A DNA stretch of 64,000 nucleotides from an uncultured Ignavibacteria bacterium (GTDB taxonomy: Bacteria > Bacteroidota > Ignavibacteria > Tepidaquicellales > OLB5): NCBI GenBank assembly GCA_937873695.1, contig CALMYL010000006.1, forward strand, positions 62,001 through 126,000, read 5' to 3'. The notes under the pieces are model-generated. The model saw only the letters and a program-made list of their open reading frames with translations. It had not been told where the DNA came from and did no database searches. Below, one piece after another: positions 42,698 to 51,721 of the stretch (position 1 is the first letter of the stretch; each line of letters opens with the position of its first letter). The position numbers were made by a program, and so were the translations under genes.

Positions 42698-44218
42698 ATG
42701 GATAATGTAATAAAAGAAAAAACCAAAAAAACGGGGAAGACTGAAACCGGGAGTTTACCGGATGTTTTCAGAGAGATCAGAAAGAACATTGTCGGTTATA
42801 ATTCTGAGTTTGTGACTCCTTACGGGAAGAAGAAACTTATATATGCCGACTGGACTGCAAGCGGAAGATTATACAAACCTATAGAGGAAAAACTTTCGAA
42901 TGAGTTTGGTTCGCTGATCGGAAATACACATACAGAAACTAATGTGACCGGATCTTCAATGACCCTTTCGTATCTTAAAGCGAAACAGATCATCAAAAGG
43001 CATGTAAATGCGGATGAAAACGATGCTGTAATTGCAACCGGCTCCGGTATGACCGGCGCCATGCTTAAACTTCAAAGGATGCTTGGATTCAAAGTGCCGT
43101 CAAGGCTTCGGCAGTATTTAAAAATTCCGGGTGAACAAAGACCGGTAGTTTTTATCACACATATGGAGCATCATTCCAACCAAACGACATGGCTTGAAAC
43201 AATTGCGGATGTTGAGATCATTGAACCGGATGAAAACGGACTTGTAGATCTTGAACAATTTGAGGTACTATTAAAAAAATTCAGCAGCAGGAAGATCAAA
43301 ATAGCCTCCATAACTTCATGCAGCAATGTAACAGGAATTTTTACGCCCTATCATAAGATCGCGGAATTGATACACAGGTACAATGGATGGTGTTTTGTTG
43401 ATTTCGCATGTTCCGCTCCATATATTGATATAAGTATGCACCCTGATGATCCGAAAGAAAAGCTTGATGCGATATTTTTTTCGCCCCATAAATTTTTGGG
43501 CGGACCCGGCAGCGCAGGAATACTGATATTTAACCGCAGCTTATATGACAGCCATTTTTCACCTGATCAGCCCGGCGGCGGTACTGTTAAATGGACAAAT
43601 CCATGGGGTGAGCACAGCTTTTACGAAGATGTAGAACTTAGGGAAGATGGCGGTACACCGCCATTTATGCAAACTATCAAAGCGGCCCTGGCCATAAAAC
43701 TGAAAGAAGAGATTGGCACAGAAAGGATTGCCGCCCGGGAGAAAGAAATAACAGAAAAGGTATTCAGCAGGCTTAAGAAGATTAGCAATCTTCATTTGCT
43801 GGCTGAGAACATTGAAAAAAGGCTCCCCGTGATCTCGTTCTACATAGATAGTATGCATTATAATCTTGGTGTAAGGCTGCTGAATGACAGGTTCGGGATA
43901 CAGGTAAGAGGAGGATGCTCATGCGCCGGGACTTACGGTCATTACCTGCTGCATGTATCAAAGAAGAAATCTCATAAGATCACTCAAATGATAGAGCATC
44001 ACGATCTTTCAGAAAAACCAGGATGGATAAGAATGTCCCTGCATCCTGCAATGACCGATGAGGAAATTGAATTTATACTGAAATCAGTTGAAGAACTTTC
44101 GGTTAATCATAAAACATGGGCAGGTGATTATGAATACGACCCCCATGAGAATAATTTTGTTCATAGATCAAAACCGGATTTTGAAAAATTGGCCGTTGAA
44201 AATTGGTTTGAAAACTAA
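42698..44218 (+). CDS. Class V aminotransferase (cysteine desulfurase-like)
   Basis: This 506-residue fold type I PLP enzyme resembles Csd/SufS-type proteins. His157-His158 in THMEHHSN lie at the PLP-stacking position, and Lys265 in FFSPHKFLGGPGS binds PLP. Two cysteines near RGGCSCAGTYGHYLL resemble the catalytic loop of cysteine desulfurases, but spacing and length (506 against about 400) differ, so desulfurase activity is uncertain. The ending DYEYDPHENNFVHRSKPD is an unusual extension. Its stop overlaps by 4 bases the end of the convergent glycosyltransferase gene. Confidence 0.85.
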   Translation: MDNVIKEKTKKTGKTETGSLPDVFREIRKNIVGYNSEFVTPYGKKKLIYADWTASGRLYKPIEEKLSNEFGSLIGNTHTETNVTGSSMTLSYLKAKQIIKRHVNADENDAVIATGSGMTGAMLKLQRMLGFKVPSRLRQYLKIPGEQRPVVFITHMEHHSNQTTWLETIADVEIIEPDENGLVDLEQFEVLLKKFSSRKIKIASITSCSNVTGIFTPYHKIAELIHRYNGWCFVDFACSAPYIDISMHPDDPKEKLDAIFFSPHKFLGGPGSAGILIFNRSLYDSHFSPDQPGGGTVKWTNPWGEHSFYEDVELREDGGTPPFMQTIKAALAIKLKEEIGTERIAAREKEITEKVFSRLKKISNLHLLAENIEKRLPVISFYIDSMHYNLGVRLLNDRFGIQVRGGCSCAGTYGHYLLHVSKKKSHKITQMIEHHDLSEKPGWIRMSLHPAMTDEEIEFILKSVEELSVNHKTWAGDYEYDPHENNFVHRSKPDFEKLAVENWFEN

Positions 44219-45363
44219 GTATCAGAAAGGTGATTATCGAGCACCCGGTTGTACACTTTTTCTATATTCGCAGCCATTATATCAACGGTAAATTTTTTAA
44301 GCATAAGTTCATAGCTTTTTTTACCCATCTTGTTTCTTAATTGTTCATCGCCGCAAAGCTGCATCAGTTTTTCTGAAATACCTTTTACATCTTTGTCTTC
44401 CAGAACATAACCGTTAACACCTTCTTCCACCATTGCCGGCATATCACCTACGCGGGTAATTACCATAGGCAATTCCTGCGCAAGCGCATGAAGCATGGCA
44501 TATGGAAAAGTCTCACCACCGCCTTCAACAGAAGTATGGGCGTAAATATCAAATGCTGAATACATTGATTTTATATCACCGCGGAATCCGGGAAAAATTG
44601 TTCTATCGCTTATTCCAAGTTTTTCGGATAAGTGGCGCAGCATTCCGTTTAATTCACCATCTCCTACTATCATAAGTTTGCTTTTGGGGCAGGCTTTCAT
44701 GACCTCAGGGTATGAGCGTATCAGGTACTCCTGACCTTTAAAGGGCACCATTCTTGCTGCATTACCTATTAAAATTTCATCATCCTTAACCCCAAATTCA
44801 GCGCGAATCTGTTTTCCTGTACCCGGGTCTTTTTTGTTTTGTTCAGGGTCAAGCCCCAGGTGAAGCAGCGTAATTTTTGAAGGGTTAATCTTGTCTTCGT
44901 TGATAAGCAATTCTCTGGTGCAAACACCATCAACCATAAAATGGTGAATGAGAAATTTATTCCTGTACCAGTGGGTTAAGTTATGCGAAATGCTGTGAAA
45001 GCTGTGAACATTCGAAACGTGCCTTACGCCCGCAAACTTCGCAGCAAACGCGCCGGCCGTTCTATCGTAATTTGTGTTTGAGTGTACTATGTCAATATTC
45101 TGCTCTTTTACAAAATTACTCAATATCCTCGAGTTCTTCCAAAGGTCGCTTTTTCCTGAATGTTCGGGGTAATCCAGCGGGTAAACGCCAATGCCTTCAT
45201 CAAGGCACCTGCTGTAAATGATGTTATCTTTCCTGCAGGAAACCCATACTTTGTGACCCTTTTGGGTAAGCAGCTTAGCCAGCTGATACACAAAGAACTC
45301 TCCCCCGCCGTAGATATCCAGTGCATTTAAAAGAAGTATGTTTAATGGCTTATTATTAGTCAT
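44215..45363 (-). CDS. Family 4 glycosyltransferase
   Basis: This 382-residue GT-B enzyme has an N-terminal domain (LNILLLNALDIYGGGEFFVYQLAK) and a C-terminal donor site with GNAARMVPFKGQEYLI and the GT4 motif EGGGETFPYAMLHALAQELPMV (catalytic Glu pair E-x7-E pattern). It is probably cytoplasmic and adds sugars to a surface polysaccharide or glycolipid. No polysaccharide cluster is adjacent. It is divergent from transketolase and convergent with the aminotransferase. Confidence 0.88.
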   Translation of the reverse strand: MTNNKPLNILLLNALDIYGGGEFFVYQLAKLLTQKGHKVWVSCRKDNIIYSRCLDEGIGVYPLDYPEHSGKSDLWKNSRILSNFVKEQNIDIVHSNTNYDRTAGAFAAKFAGVRHVSNVHSFHSISHNLTHWYRNKFLIHHFMVDGVCTRELLINEDKINPSKITLLHLGLDPEQNKKDPGTGKQIRAEFGVKDDEILIGNAARMVPFKGQEYLIRSYPEVMKACPKSKLMIVGDGELNGMLRHLSEKLGISDRTIFPGFRGDIKSMYSAFDIYAHTSVEGGGETFPYAMLHALAQELPMVITRVGDMPAMVEEGVNGYVLEDKDVKGISEKLMQLCGDEQLRNKMGKKSYELMLKKFTVDIMAANIEKVYNRVLDNHLSDT

Positions 45364-45422
45364 TTCAGTGCAAAATTAGGGGTTAAATACCATATATTAA
45401 ACATTGAAAAAATGACATATAA

Positions 45423-45452
45423 ATCAGTACAAAAAACTGATAAATGTCAGTT
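45423..45452. promoter_or_regulatory. Possible operator with three half-sites
   Basis: ATCAGT (45423-45428), ACTGAT (45436-45441) and TCAGTT (45447-45452) form two overlapping inverted repeats around ACTGA. They lie in the divergent promoter region between the glycosyltransferase and transketolase genes, about 100 bases before the transketolase start. Confidence 0.35.
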
Positions 45453-45551
45453 AATAACATAGTGTAAATCATATGATATTATGACATGACACGTTAATTT
45501 AGTAGTGGTAAAAAATACTCTGTTCAATAAAAACATATAAAATTTATTAAA

Positions 45552-47942
45552 ATGGAAACAATAGCCTATAAAGATGTGAATTCAAAAGAACTTGGTTTTG
45601 CGGCCAGAAGAGGAAAATATTACGATGTTAATGATATTCTGAAATCGGGTCTGCCGCTGAAGGATAAAGAAGCCGAAAATTTTGAAAAGCTTGATGTAAT
45701 TTACAGAACACTGTGTGCTGTACTGTTTAATTTTGTTCCTACAAGCGGTCACCCCGGAGGTTCAATTTCATCGGGAAGATTTGTTTCATCGATTTTGTAT
45801 AATATTCTGGATTTCGATATCAAAGACCCCTTCCGTGACGATTCGGATCTAATTGTATATGCTGCCGGCCATAAGGCATTGGGTTTGTATGCAATGTATG
45901 CATTAAGGAATGAACTTGTAAGAGCATACAAACCGGAATTATTGCCCGATGAGAAATTCCAGATGAGACTGGAAGATTTGCTGGGATTCAGAAGAAACCC
46001 TGAAAATGAACTACCGCTGTTCCATAAATATAATGCAAAAGCGCTTGATGGTCACCCGACCCCTGCAACTCCGCATGTTAAGATTGCCACAGGTGCAAGC
46101 GGTGTTGGTGATACTGCAGCATTTGGGTTAGCGCTGGGTGCAATCGATTATTTCGGTGAGAACGCTCCGCAAATTCACGTCATTGAAGGAGAAGGCGGAA
46201 TGACCCCGGGAAGGGTTGCAGAAGCGTTAGCTGCAGCGAGCGCAATGAGGCTGCATAATATCAAATTCCATATTGATTTCAACCAGGCTTCAATAGACTC
46301 AAACCGTGTTTGCCGTGAGGGTGAATTGAAGGGCGATTATGTACAATGGAACCCGATGGAACTTTGTTACCTGCATGATTTTAATGTTATTTATGTTGAT
46401 GACGGAACAGACTTCAATAAGATTACCGCTGCCCAATTGTTCGCAAAGAAAATTGATAATAAGATGCCTACAGCTATTGTTTATCGCACAGTCAAAGGAT
46501 GGAAATACGGCATCGAAGGCAGAGCGTCTCACGGTGCAGGGCATAAAATGAATTCTGAAGGATATTACAAGGCCTGCAGTGAATTCGAAACAGCTTTCGG
46601 AGTAAAGGTTCCGCATTTTGAAGGCGAAGCTACTCTTAACAATATTGAAAAGTATTTTTATGATACCCTGCTTGCAATCCGCGGAGTTATTGAAAAGGAG
46701 AATTATCTGAAATATTTTGCTGAGGCAATTGAAGAAAGCAAAACAAGATTAACCAAAGACAACAGGAAACCCAAAGGTGAAGGCTCAGATAAAGATGCGT
46801 TGTATAAAGATAATATTCTTAATGAAAAAGAAACTCCCGCAGAACTGAAAATTGTTCCGGGTGAAACAACAACACTCCGCGGAGTTCTTGGCTCATCACT
46901 TGGTTATATCAACAAAAGATCAAAAGGAGCTGTTCTTGGTGTTGCCGCTGACCTGCTTGGGTCAACCTCAGTAAATCTTGTGGGCACAGGATTCCATGAA
47001 GGCTTTTACGATGCAGTTGACAATCCTGATTCAAGGATCCTGGCAGTAGGCGGTATTTGCGAAGATGCAATTGGCGGAATGATGGCCGGACTTTCAGCAT
47101 TTGGTAAACACATAGGTGTAAGTTCATCTTATGGCGCGTTTATCAGCGCAATGGAGCATACCGCAGCAAGGCTGCATGGAATTGGCGAACAGAACAAAGT
47201 AATGCACTTTGGCGGAAATTATAATACATGGATCCTCATAAACGCTCACGCAGGACTTAAGACCGGTGAAGACGGCCCCACACACGCTGACCCGCAGTGC
47301 CTGCAGCTTATTCAGGAAAACTTTCCCCCGGGAATACTGATAACACTTACTCCCTGGGAGCCCGGTGAAATATGGCCATTGCTTGCAGCCGGGCTGAAGC
47401 AAAGACCTGCGATACTTTCACCATTTGTTACAAGACCCAATGAGATGATAATGGATAGGGTGAAGCTCGGGATTGCGCCGGCTTCAGAAGCGGCAAAAGG
47501 CGTTTATGCTTTAAGGAAAGCCGACCCGAATCAGCCGCTTGATGGCTCAATAATACTTCAGGAAAGCGGTGTAACAATTGAATTTGTTACAAAGGTGCTG
47601 CCAATGCTTGATAAAGATGGATATAACATGAATATTTATCATATATCGAGCGCTGAGCTATATGATGCACATCCAAAAGAAGAACGTGAAGCATTACTTC
47701 CTTATACAGTAAGGCGCGAAGCTTTGGGAATTACAGGTTTCACACTTCCAACTATGTATAAATGGATAACAGGCTTTGAAGCACGCTATAACATTCTGCA
47801 TCCGTTCCGCAAAGGATACTACCTTGGCAGCGGCTCTGCTGAAAGCGTGTTACACCAGGCCGGACTTGATGCTGAAACTATGTACGCAGAAGTAAAAAAA
47901 TATATTGAAACCAAGTCGAGAGAAAAACTTTCGGTAAACTAG
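45552..47942 (+). CDS. Divergent long transketolase-like protein
   Basis: This 796-residue protein has the transketolase fold: SGHPGGSISSG, ATGASGVGDTAAFGLALGA, the TPP/metal site GEGGMTPG (residues 213-220) with IDFNQASID, and a second half with HAGLKTGEDGPTHADPQCLQL. It is about 130 residues longer than E. coli transketolase, mainly through a charged linker near 390-440 (TRLTKDNRKPKGEGSDKD). The metal-site Asp of GDG is Glu here. These differences leave it uncertain whether it makes standard pentose phosphate reactions. A strong terminator follows. Confidence 0.85.
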   Translation: METIAYKDVNSKELGFAARRGKYYDVNDILKSGLPLKDKEAENFEKLDVIYRTLCAVLFNFVPTSGHPGGSISSGRFVSSILYNILDFDIKDPFRDDSDLIVYAAGHKALGLYAMYALRNELVRAYKPELLPDEKFQMRLEDLLGFRRNPENELPLFHKYNAKALDGHPTPATPHVKIATGASGVGDTAAFGLALGAIDYFGENAPQIHVIEGEGGMTPGRVAEALAAASAMRLHNIKFHIDFNQASIDSNRVCREGELKGDYVQWNPMELCYLHDFNVIYVDDGTDFNKITAAQLFAKKIDNKMPTAIVYRTVKGWKYGIEGRASHGAGHKMNSEGYYKACSEFETAFGVKVPHFEGEATLNNIEKYFYDTLLAIRGVIEKENYLKYFAEAIEESKTRLTKDNRKPKGEGSDKDALYKDNILNEKETPAELKIVPGETTTLRGVLGSSLGYINKRSKGAVLGVAADLLGSTSVNLVGTGFHEGFYDAVDNPDSRILAVGGICEDAIGGMMAGLSAFGKHIGVSSSYGAFISAMEHTAARLHGIGEQNKVMHFGGNYNTWILINAHAGLKTGEDGPTHADPQCLQLIQENFPPGILITLTPWEPGEIWPLLAAGLKQRPAILSPFVTRPNEMIMDRVKLGIAPASEAAKGVYALRKADPNQPLDGSIILQESGVTIEFVTKVLPMLDKDGYNMNIYHISSAELYDAHPKEEREALLPYTVRREALGITGFTLPTMYKWITGFEARYNILHPFRKGYYLGSGSAESVLHQAGLDAETMYAEVKKYIETKSREKLSVN

Positions 47943-47985
47943 GTATCATCTGAACTTAAGATTTAAATTGGGGGGTTATGTATTG

Positions 47986-48022
47986 AACTGCTCTGAAAGA
48001 TCTCTTTTAGAGCAGTTTTTTT
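47986..48022 (+). terminator. Rho-independent terminator after transketolase
   Basis: AACTGCTCT and AGAGCAGTT form a 9-bp stem with a 14-base loop followed by a run of T. Confidence 0.85.
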
Positions 48023-48032
48023 AATAAATTAT

Positions 48033-48935
48033 TCAGTCATCATCTTCACTATCATTGTTTCTGTTCTTATTTCTCTTCTCTTCCTTATCGTTTTTCTCTT
48101 TTTTGTCATTCCTATCATTGCCGTTCTTGATATCATGTTCATTTGCGCTTTTGTGACATGAAACACAATCTTCAAAATTAGTTATTCCTTCTTCATTATG
48201 TTCATCAGCAATATTACCCGGTGTATGTTCGTGGCATCCGTAACAAGTATATACTTTATATTGATTGCCGGTATGGCAGGTAATACATTTTGTGTTGTGA
48301 TCACTATCCAGTATGAAACCGGAAGAGTGATCAAATGTAGATGGTTTCCATTTTGAGGTGCTATGGCAAAAATTACAGTTTTCAGTCATTCCAGTATGAA
48401 GGTCATCATCCGGAATTTTATGACAGGAACTGCAGTTGTTAATTTCGTTGCCTAAAACTAATTCATGTTTGAAATTCTGTATATCACTCCACTTTCCGGT
48501 TACGTGGCATCCTTTACATTCACTTTTGAATTTAGCGTGTTTTGAATCTGAAGGAATTTCGTGACATCCAGCACAATTACTTATTACATTTTCTGAAATC
48601 AATTCGTGTGAGAATCTTACTGTAGAATTCTGCGGATTCAGGCCGTTATGATCTGTATGGCAGGCGGAACACTCCTGGTGTATCAAGTTTTTGTGAAAGA
48701 GTATCTTTTTCATCTTTACACTATCTTGTCTTTTTGCACCTATCTCAGAAATATTGTGACAGGTAATACATTTCTCGTTTGATATTCCCCAAAATGGTTT
48801 GTGACAAGCAAAACAATCTGATGCGATTTGTTGATGATTATTGGTAAGCTCACCGGGGTTTAACATCATATTCGGGTAAACATACATAAGGCCAATAATA
48901 ACTATCGTAATAAGTATTACATAAACTTTATTCAT
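48033..48935 (-). CDS. Decaheme c-type cytochrome, membrane-anchored
   Basis: This 300-residue protein has an N-terminal hydrophobic anchor (VYVILITIVIIGLMYVYP) and exactly ten CxxCH heme sites: CFACH, CITCH, CSACH, CAGCH, CKGCH, CSSCH, CNFCH, CITCH, CYGCH and CVSCH. It ends in a lysine- and acid-rich tail with little sequence complexity (NDKKEKNDKEEKRNKN ... DSEDDD). It should carry electrons across the periplasm, as in metal-reducing or other respiratory chains. Its ATG overlaps the stop of the upstream cytochrome b gene as ATGA, so both proteins are made together and likely form one complex. Confidence 0.9.
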   Translation of the reverse strand: MNKVYVILITIVIIGLMYVYPNMMLNPGELTNNHQQIASDCFACHKPFWGISNEKCITCHNISEIGAKRQDSVKMKKILFHKNLIHQECSACHTDHNGLNPQNSTVRFSHELISENVISNCAGCHEIPSDSKHAKFKSECKGCHVTGKWSDIQNFKHELVLGNEINNCSSCHKIPDDDLHTGMTENCNFCHSTSKWKPSTFDHSSGFILDSDHNTKCITCHTGNQYKVYTCYGCHEHTPGNIADEHNEEGITNFEDCVSCHKSANEHDIKNGNDRNDKKEKNDKEEKRNKNRNNDSEDDD

Positions 48936-49513
48936 TTAATAAACATGATTATAGTTATGATATGCAGAATCGCGAGAATTGCGAAGAGAATAGTTATTGG
49001 AATATGCACTACCCTCCATTTTTTCATAAGGTCAACAGTAATTGAATCAATGAATAATTTTCTCTCAGCATCTTCACTGTTCAATCCGCTGTCTTCCAGA
49101 AATTTCTTTTTTGCTTTCAAATTTTCATTTGCCTTTTTAAGGAGGAATTTACCAGTTAAACCGCTGGCAACCGTTATTATCATCATAATAACGGCCAGCC
49201 AGGGCAGTATAGCATTAAAATGAATGCCGCCATGAACAATAAGTAAAATTGAACCCGCCCATGCAAAATATTCATGTATTGAAAGCAGTTTTTTGGGCGA
49301 ACCTTTTTCTATTAACTTACGCTTACGAAGTGAGTACAAAAATGAAAGTATAATAAGAAGTGTTCCGGGGTAGCTTAACCAGTAACCTACTGATAAAAGA
49401 TTAAATTTGTGGAGCAGGTAATCAAGAAAGATAGCTGTTAAAACCAACAGGCCGAACCATTGAACAAAGGGCAGGATGTATTTTGATGCTACAGATTTTT
49501 GCATATCTATCAT
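48932..49513 (-). CDS. Membrane cytochrome b-like protein
   Basis: This 193-residue protein has about five transmembrane helices. Histidines lie in membrane or interface positions (IHEYFAWAG, LLIVHGGIHFN, RVVHIPIT, LHIITII), as needed for two b hemes. A cytoplasmic loop with a helix (ENLKAKKKFLEDSGLNSEDAERK) joins helices. It probably oxidises quinol and passes electrons to the decaheme cytochrome encoded by the overlapping next gene. The family is not certain: cytochrome b561 or ferric reductase-like are both possible. Confidence 0.75.
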   Translation of the reverse strand: MIDMQKSVASKYILPFVQWFGLLVLTAIFLDYLLHKFNLLSVGYWLSYPGTLLIILSFLYSLRKRKLIEKGSPKKLLSIHEYFAWAGSILLIVHGGIHFNAILPWLAVIMMIITVASGLTGKFLLKKANENLKAKKKFLEDSGLNSEDAERKLFIDSITVDLMKKWRVVHIPITILFAILAILHIITIIMFIK

Positions 49514-49829
49514 TCAAAAATAATTGATTACATTATCAATTCATATGATTTTTATCTTATAAATAAATTTTCTGCTATATGGTATAGAGCCGTGAACAGA
49601 AAAAGTAGTTTATGTATTCAAAATTTCTTAAATATTAAAAATACAATTATCTTTATGGTTAATAATGTACATTTCTGTAACCGAAAATGTATTGTTAAAT
49701 CAGATTTAAATACATGGCAAATTACACTTTATCAGGGTAAAACAAAGTGATCCGGCTTGAAATTCAATTTATCCGCATGTTCTATTAAATGAATGTTTCA
49801 TTTTTAGTGAAGAACGGTAAAAAAGAATT
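49514..49829. other. AT-rich gap, promoter region of the cytochrome genes
   Basis: This 316-base gap lies upstream of the cytochrome b gene and downstream of the M43 protease gene. No gene or clear promoter is evident. A small hairpin (AAATGAA-TGT-TTCATTT, 49787-49803) lies near the protease end but has no T run, so its role as terminator is doubtful. CAAAAATA at 49515-49522 reads TATTTTTG on the minus strand, but it is too close to the start codon to be the promoter. Confidence 0.4.
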
Positions 49830-51251
49830 TTATTTCAGTAGGACCATTTTTTTGGTAAAGATTATGCTCTGTGACATAAGTTGATAATAATAAATACCGC
49901 TTGGATATTCTGTGGCATCCCATTTGATCGTATGATATCCGGCCCGCTTGATTTCATCCAGCAGTACAGATATTTGCTCACCTATTGAATTATAGATATT
50001 CAGAGACACGGAAGTTTGTTCGGGAATTCTGAAACTGATTTCTGTTGCAGGATTAAACGGATTAGGGTAATTCTGGAATAATTCATAACCGAGCGGAGTA
50101 TTTCCGCCTTCATTATTGAATCCCAATACAGCAACACATAAACCATGAGTGCCCAGCTGATTCCTGAACGGACTGTTCAGCATTGCAGTTTGCATTCTTA
50201 CCGCCTGGTCATATGTGAACATATATTTTGCCGGGTCAGCTGAATAATCCATGTAGTTCATATACATCTCGCCATTGGGTGAATTGCTTGGACTGCCGCA
50301 GGAACCGGGGTTCAGCGGGTAAACCGGGAATCCTGTGTTTGATGTGAAAGCCGGAGGAGTATCAGTGCAATAGTCTGTCAGGCAATTGCCGTCTCCCCAA
50401 ATATGCCTTAATCCCAGGTAATGTCCTGCTTCATGAGTAATTGTTCTGCCTCTCACATTTGGTGATGCGTAAATTCCCCCGGGAAACAGCAGCGCTGAAC
50501 CTACCGCAGATGTGTAGCTCCAAATTCCATCAGTTGTTTCGGTACCCTCGCCGCCGCCTGTAATACCAGGCAGTGTGCTAAGAGGAGGCAGTGTGGCAAA
50601 TCCGGTGAAGGGTACAGCCGCATTCTTATCGCTTATCCATATGTTAAGGTATTTTCTTACGTTCCATATTGAGCCGGGTTTAATAGTGCCATCAAAATAT
50701 GCGCGTAGTGTTTGGGGAGTGGTAAAAGTATTCGGATTAACCCATCCTCTCGAATTCAGGTTTATTCTTTCAATGCCGGGTTCAGTCAAAATATTGCCAA
50801 GCGTATCTTTTTCAGCCAGGCAGAATTTGATATTAATGTTTGCTATCTTAACTCTGCCTAAGGAATCCAAGTTTGCCTGGGGAAGACTCTGGTTTATTGC
50901 CCATTGCACAAAAGCATTTGAAGGGTACGTGCTATAGTTAAAACCTGTACCGGCGTAATCCTGATTTAATACAGTTATCTGCGAGTTTATTTGAGCCTGA
51001 ACTATATTCGGGAATGTACCTACAGACTGTCCGCTGTGGATAACGTGAAATATCACCGGGATTGTGTATTCAACAAATTGATCGTTAGTACGTAAACCCA
51101 TGTTGTTACGGAATTGCTGCACGTACACCGAGAAAATATCTTCCCATTGTTGTGAAGGTACGTATGTGCCGCAAAGATCATTATGATCCTGAGTTCTTGT
51201 ATTACCTGAAAAGTAACAAAGTGAAAGAAGTATTAACAGAAGTTTCACCAT
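49830..51251 (-). CDS. T9SS-secreted M43-family metalloprotease
   Basis: This 473-residue protein has a signal peptide (to about residue 20), a pappalysin/cytophagalysin-type catalytic domain with the zinc motif HEAGHYLGLRH (residues 273-283) and a Met-turn in MNYMDYS. Cysteine pairs near CLTDYCTDTPP are typical of M43. It ends in a T9SS type A sorting domain ([18 protein letters not shown] ... KKMVLLK). It should be an extracellular endopeptidase. It is transcribed alone. Confidence 0.93.
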   Translation of the reverse strand: MVKLLLILLSLCYFSGNTRTQDHNDLCGTYVPSQQWEDIFSVYVQQFRNNMGLRTNDQFVEYTIPVIFHVIHSGQSVGTFPNIVQAQINSQITVLNQDYAGTGFNYSTYPSNAFVQWAINQSLPQANLDSLGRVKIANINIKFCLAEKDTLGNILTEPGIERINLNSRGWVNPNTFTTPQTLRAYFDGTIKPGSIWNVRKYLNIWISDKNAAVPFTGFATLPPLSTLPGITGGGEGTETTDGIWSYTSAVGSALLFPGGIYASPNVRGRTITHEAGHYLGLRHIWGDGNCLTDYCTDTPPAFTSNTGFPVYPLNPGSCGSPSNSPNGEMYMNYMDYSADPAKYMFTYDQAVRMQTAMLNSPFRNQLGTHGLCVAVLGFNNEGGNTPLGYELFQNYPNPFNPATEISFRIPEQTSVSLNIYNSIGEQISVLLDEIKRAGYHTIKWDATEYPSGIYYYQLMSQSIIFTKKMVLLK

Positions 51252-51349
51252 TTGAAATTGAATTTATTGATTTTCAATAATAATTAAAAGAATATTAATT
51301 TAATCATAAATAATGAGGTAGCCCGAGCAGAATTATTTTGTATCTTTTA
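51252..51349. other. AT-rich upstream region of the M43 protease gene
   Basis: No gene is visible. It presumably holds the protease promoter, reading left. The rest of the 327-base gap to tRNA-Leu is described in the next entries. Confidence 0.3.
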
Positions 51350-51384
51350 AATGAATTACAAATTTATTAAATTTGTAATTCATT
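51350..51384. repeat. Perfect 16-bp AT-rich hairpin
   Basis: AATGAATTACAAATTT is followed by a three-base loop (ATT) and its exact inverse AAATTTGTAATTCATT. Neither strand continues into a T run, so it is not a typical terminator. Its position between the M43 gene start and the tRNA repeats suggests a recombination or structural element. Confidence 0.6.
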
Positions 51385-51434
51385 AAGACAAATTGTTGCA
51401 AAACAGAGTGTTTTTGGTGTTTTTTTGTGTAAGC

Positions 51435-51586
51435 GGCCTACGACTTATCAAATCGTAGATTTGAGAAGTGAAATTGGCGGAAGTTTTATTCTTATAATTA
51501 TTGCGGGAATGGCCTACGACTTATCAAATCGTAGATTTGAGAAGTGAAATTGGCGGAAGTTTTATTCTTATAATTATAGCGGGAAT
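51435..51586 (+). repeat. 76-bp tandem duplication carrying the tRNA 5' end
   Basis: Two copies of a 76-base unit (51435-51510, 51511-51586) are identical except for one base near the end (ATTATTGCGGG against ATTATAGCGGG). Each ends with GCGGGAAT, which in the second copy is the first eight bases of tRNA-Leu. The copies join the tRNA at a shared GGC. Each unit includes a hairpin (CTACGA ... TCGTAG) and TATAAT, so the tRNA's upstream region is doubled. Confidence 0.9.
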
Positions 51587-51661
51587 GGCGAAATTGGCAG
51601 ACGCACCATCTTGAGGGGGTGGCGCTCACAAGGCATGGGGGTTCAAGTCCCCCTTCCCGCA
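51579..51661 (+). tRNA. tRNA-Leu (anticodon GAG)
   Basis: The cloverleaf is complete: acceptor GCGGGAA/TTCCCGC with discriminator A, D arm GCG/CGC, and anticodon stem CCATC/GGTGG around TTGAGGG, which gives anticodon GAG. The class II variable arm is CGCTCACAAGGCAT (short stem GCT/GGC), and the T arm is GGGGG-TTCAAGT-CCCCC. CCA is not encoded. A terminator follows at 51667-51693. It is flanked on both sides by partial copies of itself. Confidence 0.95.
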
Positions 51662-51666
51662 CGAAG

Positions 51667-51694
51667 AAAGGAGAGCAAATAGCTCTCCTTTTTG
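51667..51694 (+). terminator. Terminator after tRNA-Leu
   Basis: AAAGGAGAGC and GCTCTCCTTT form a 10-bp stem with a 5-base loop followed by T residues. Confidence 0.9.
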
Positions 51695-51721
51695 CTTTTT
51701 ATATTTGAAATAGTGCTGATG

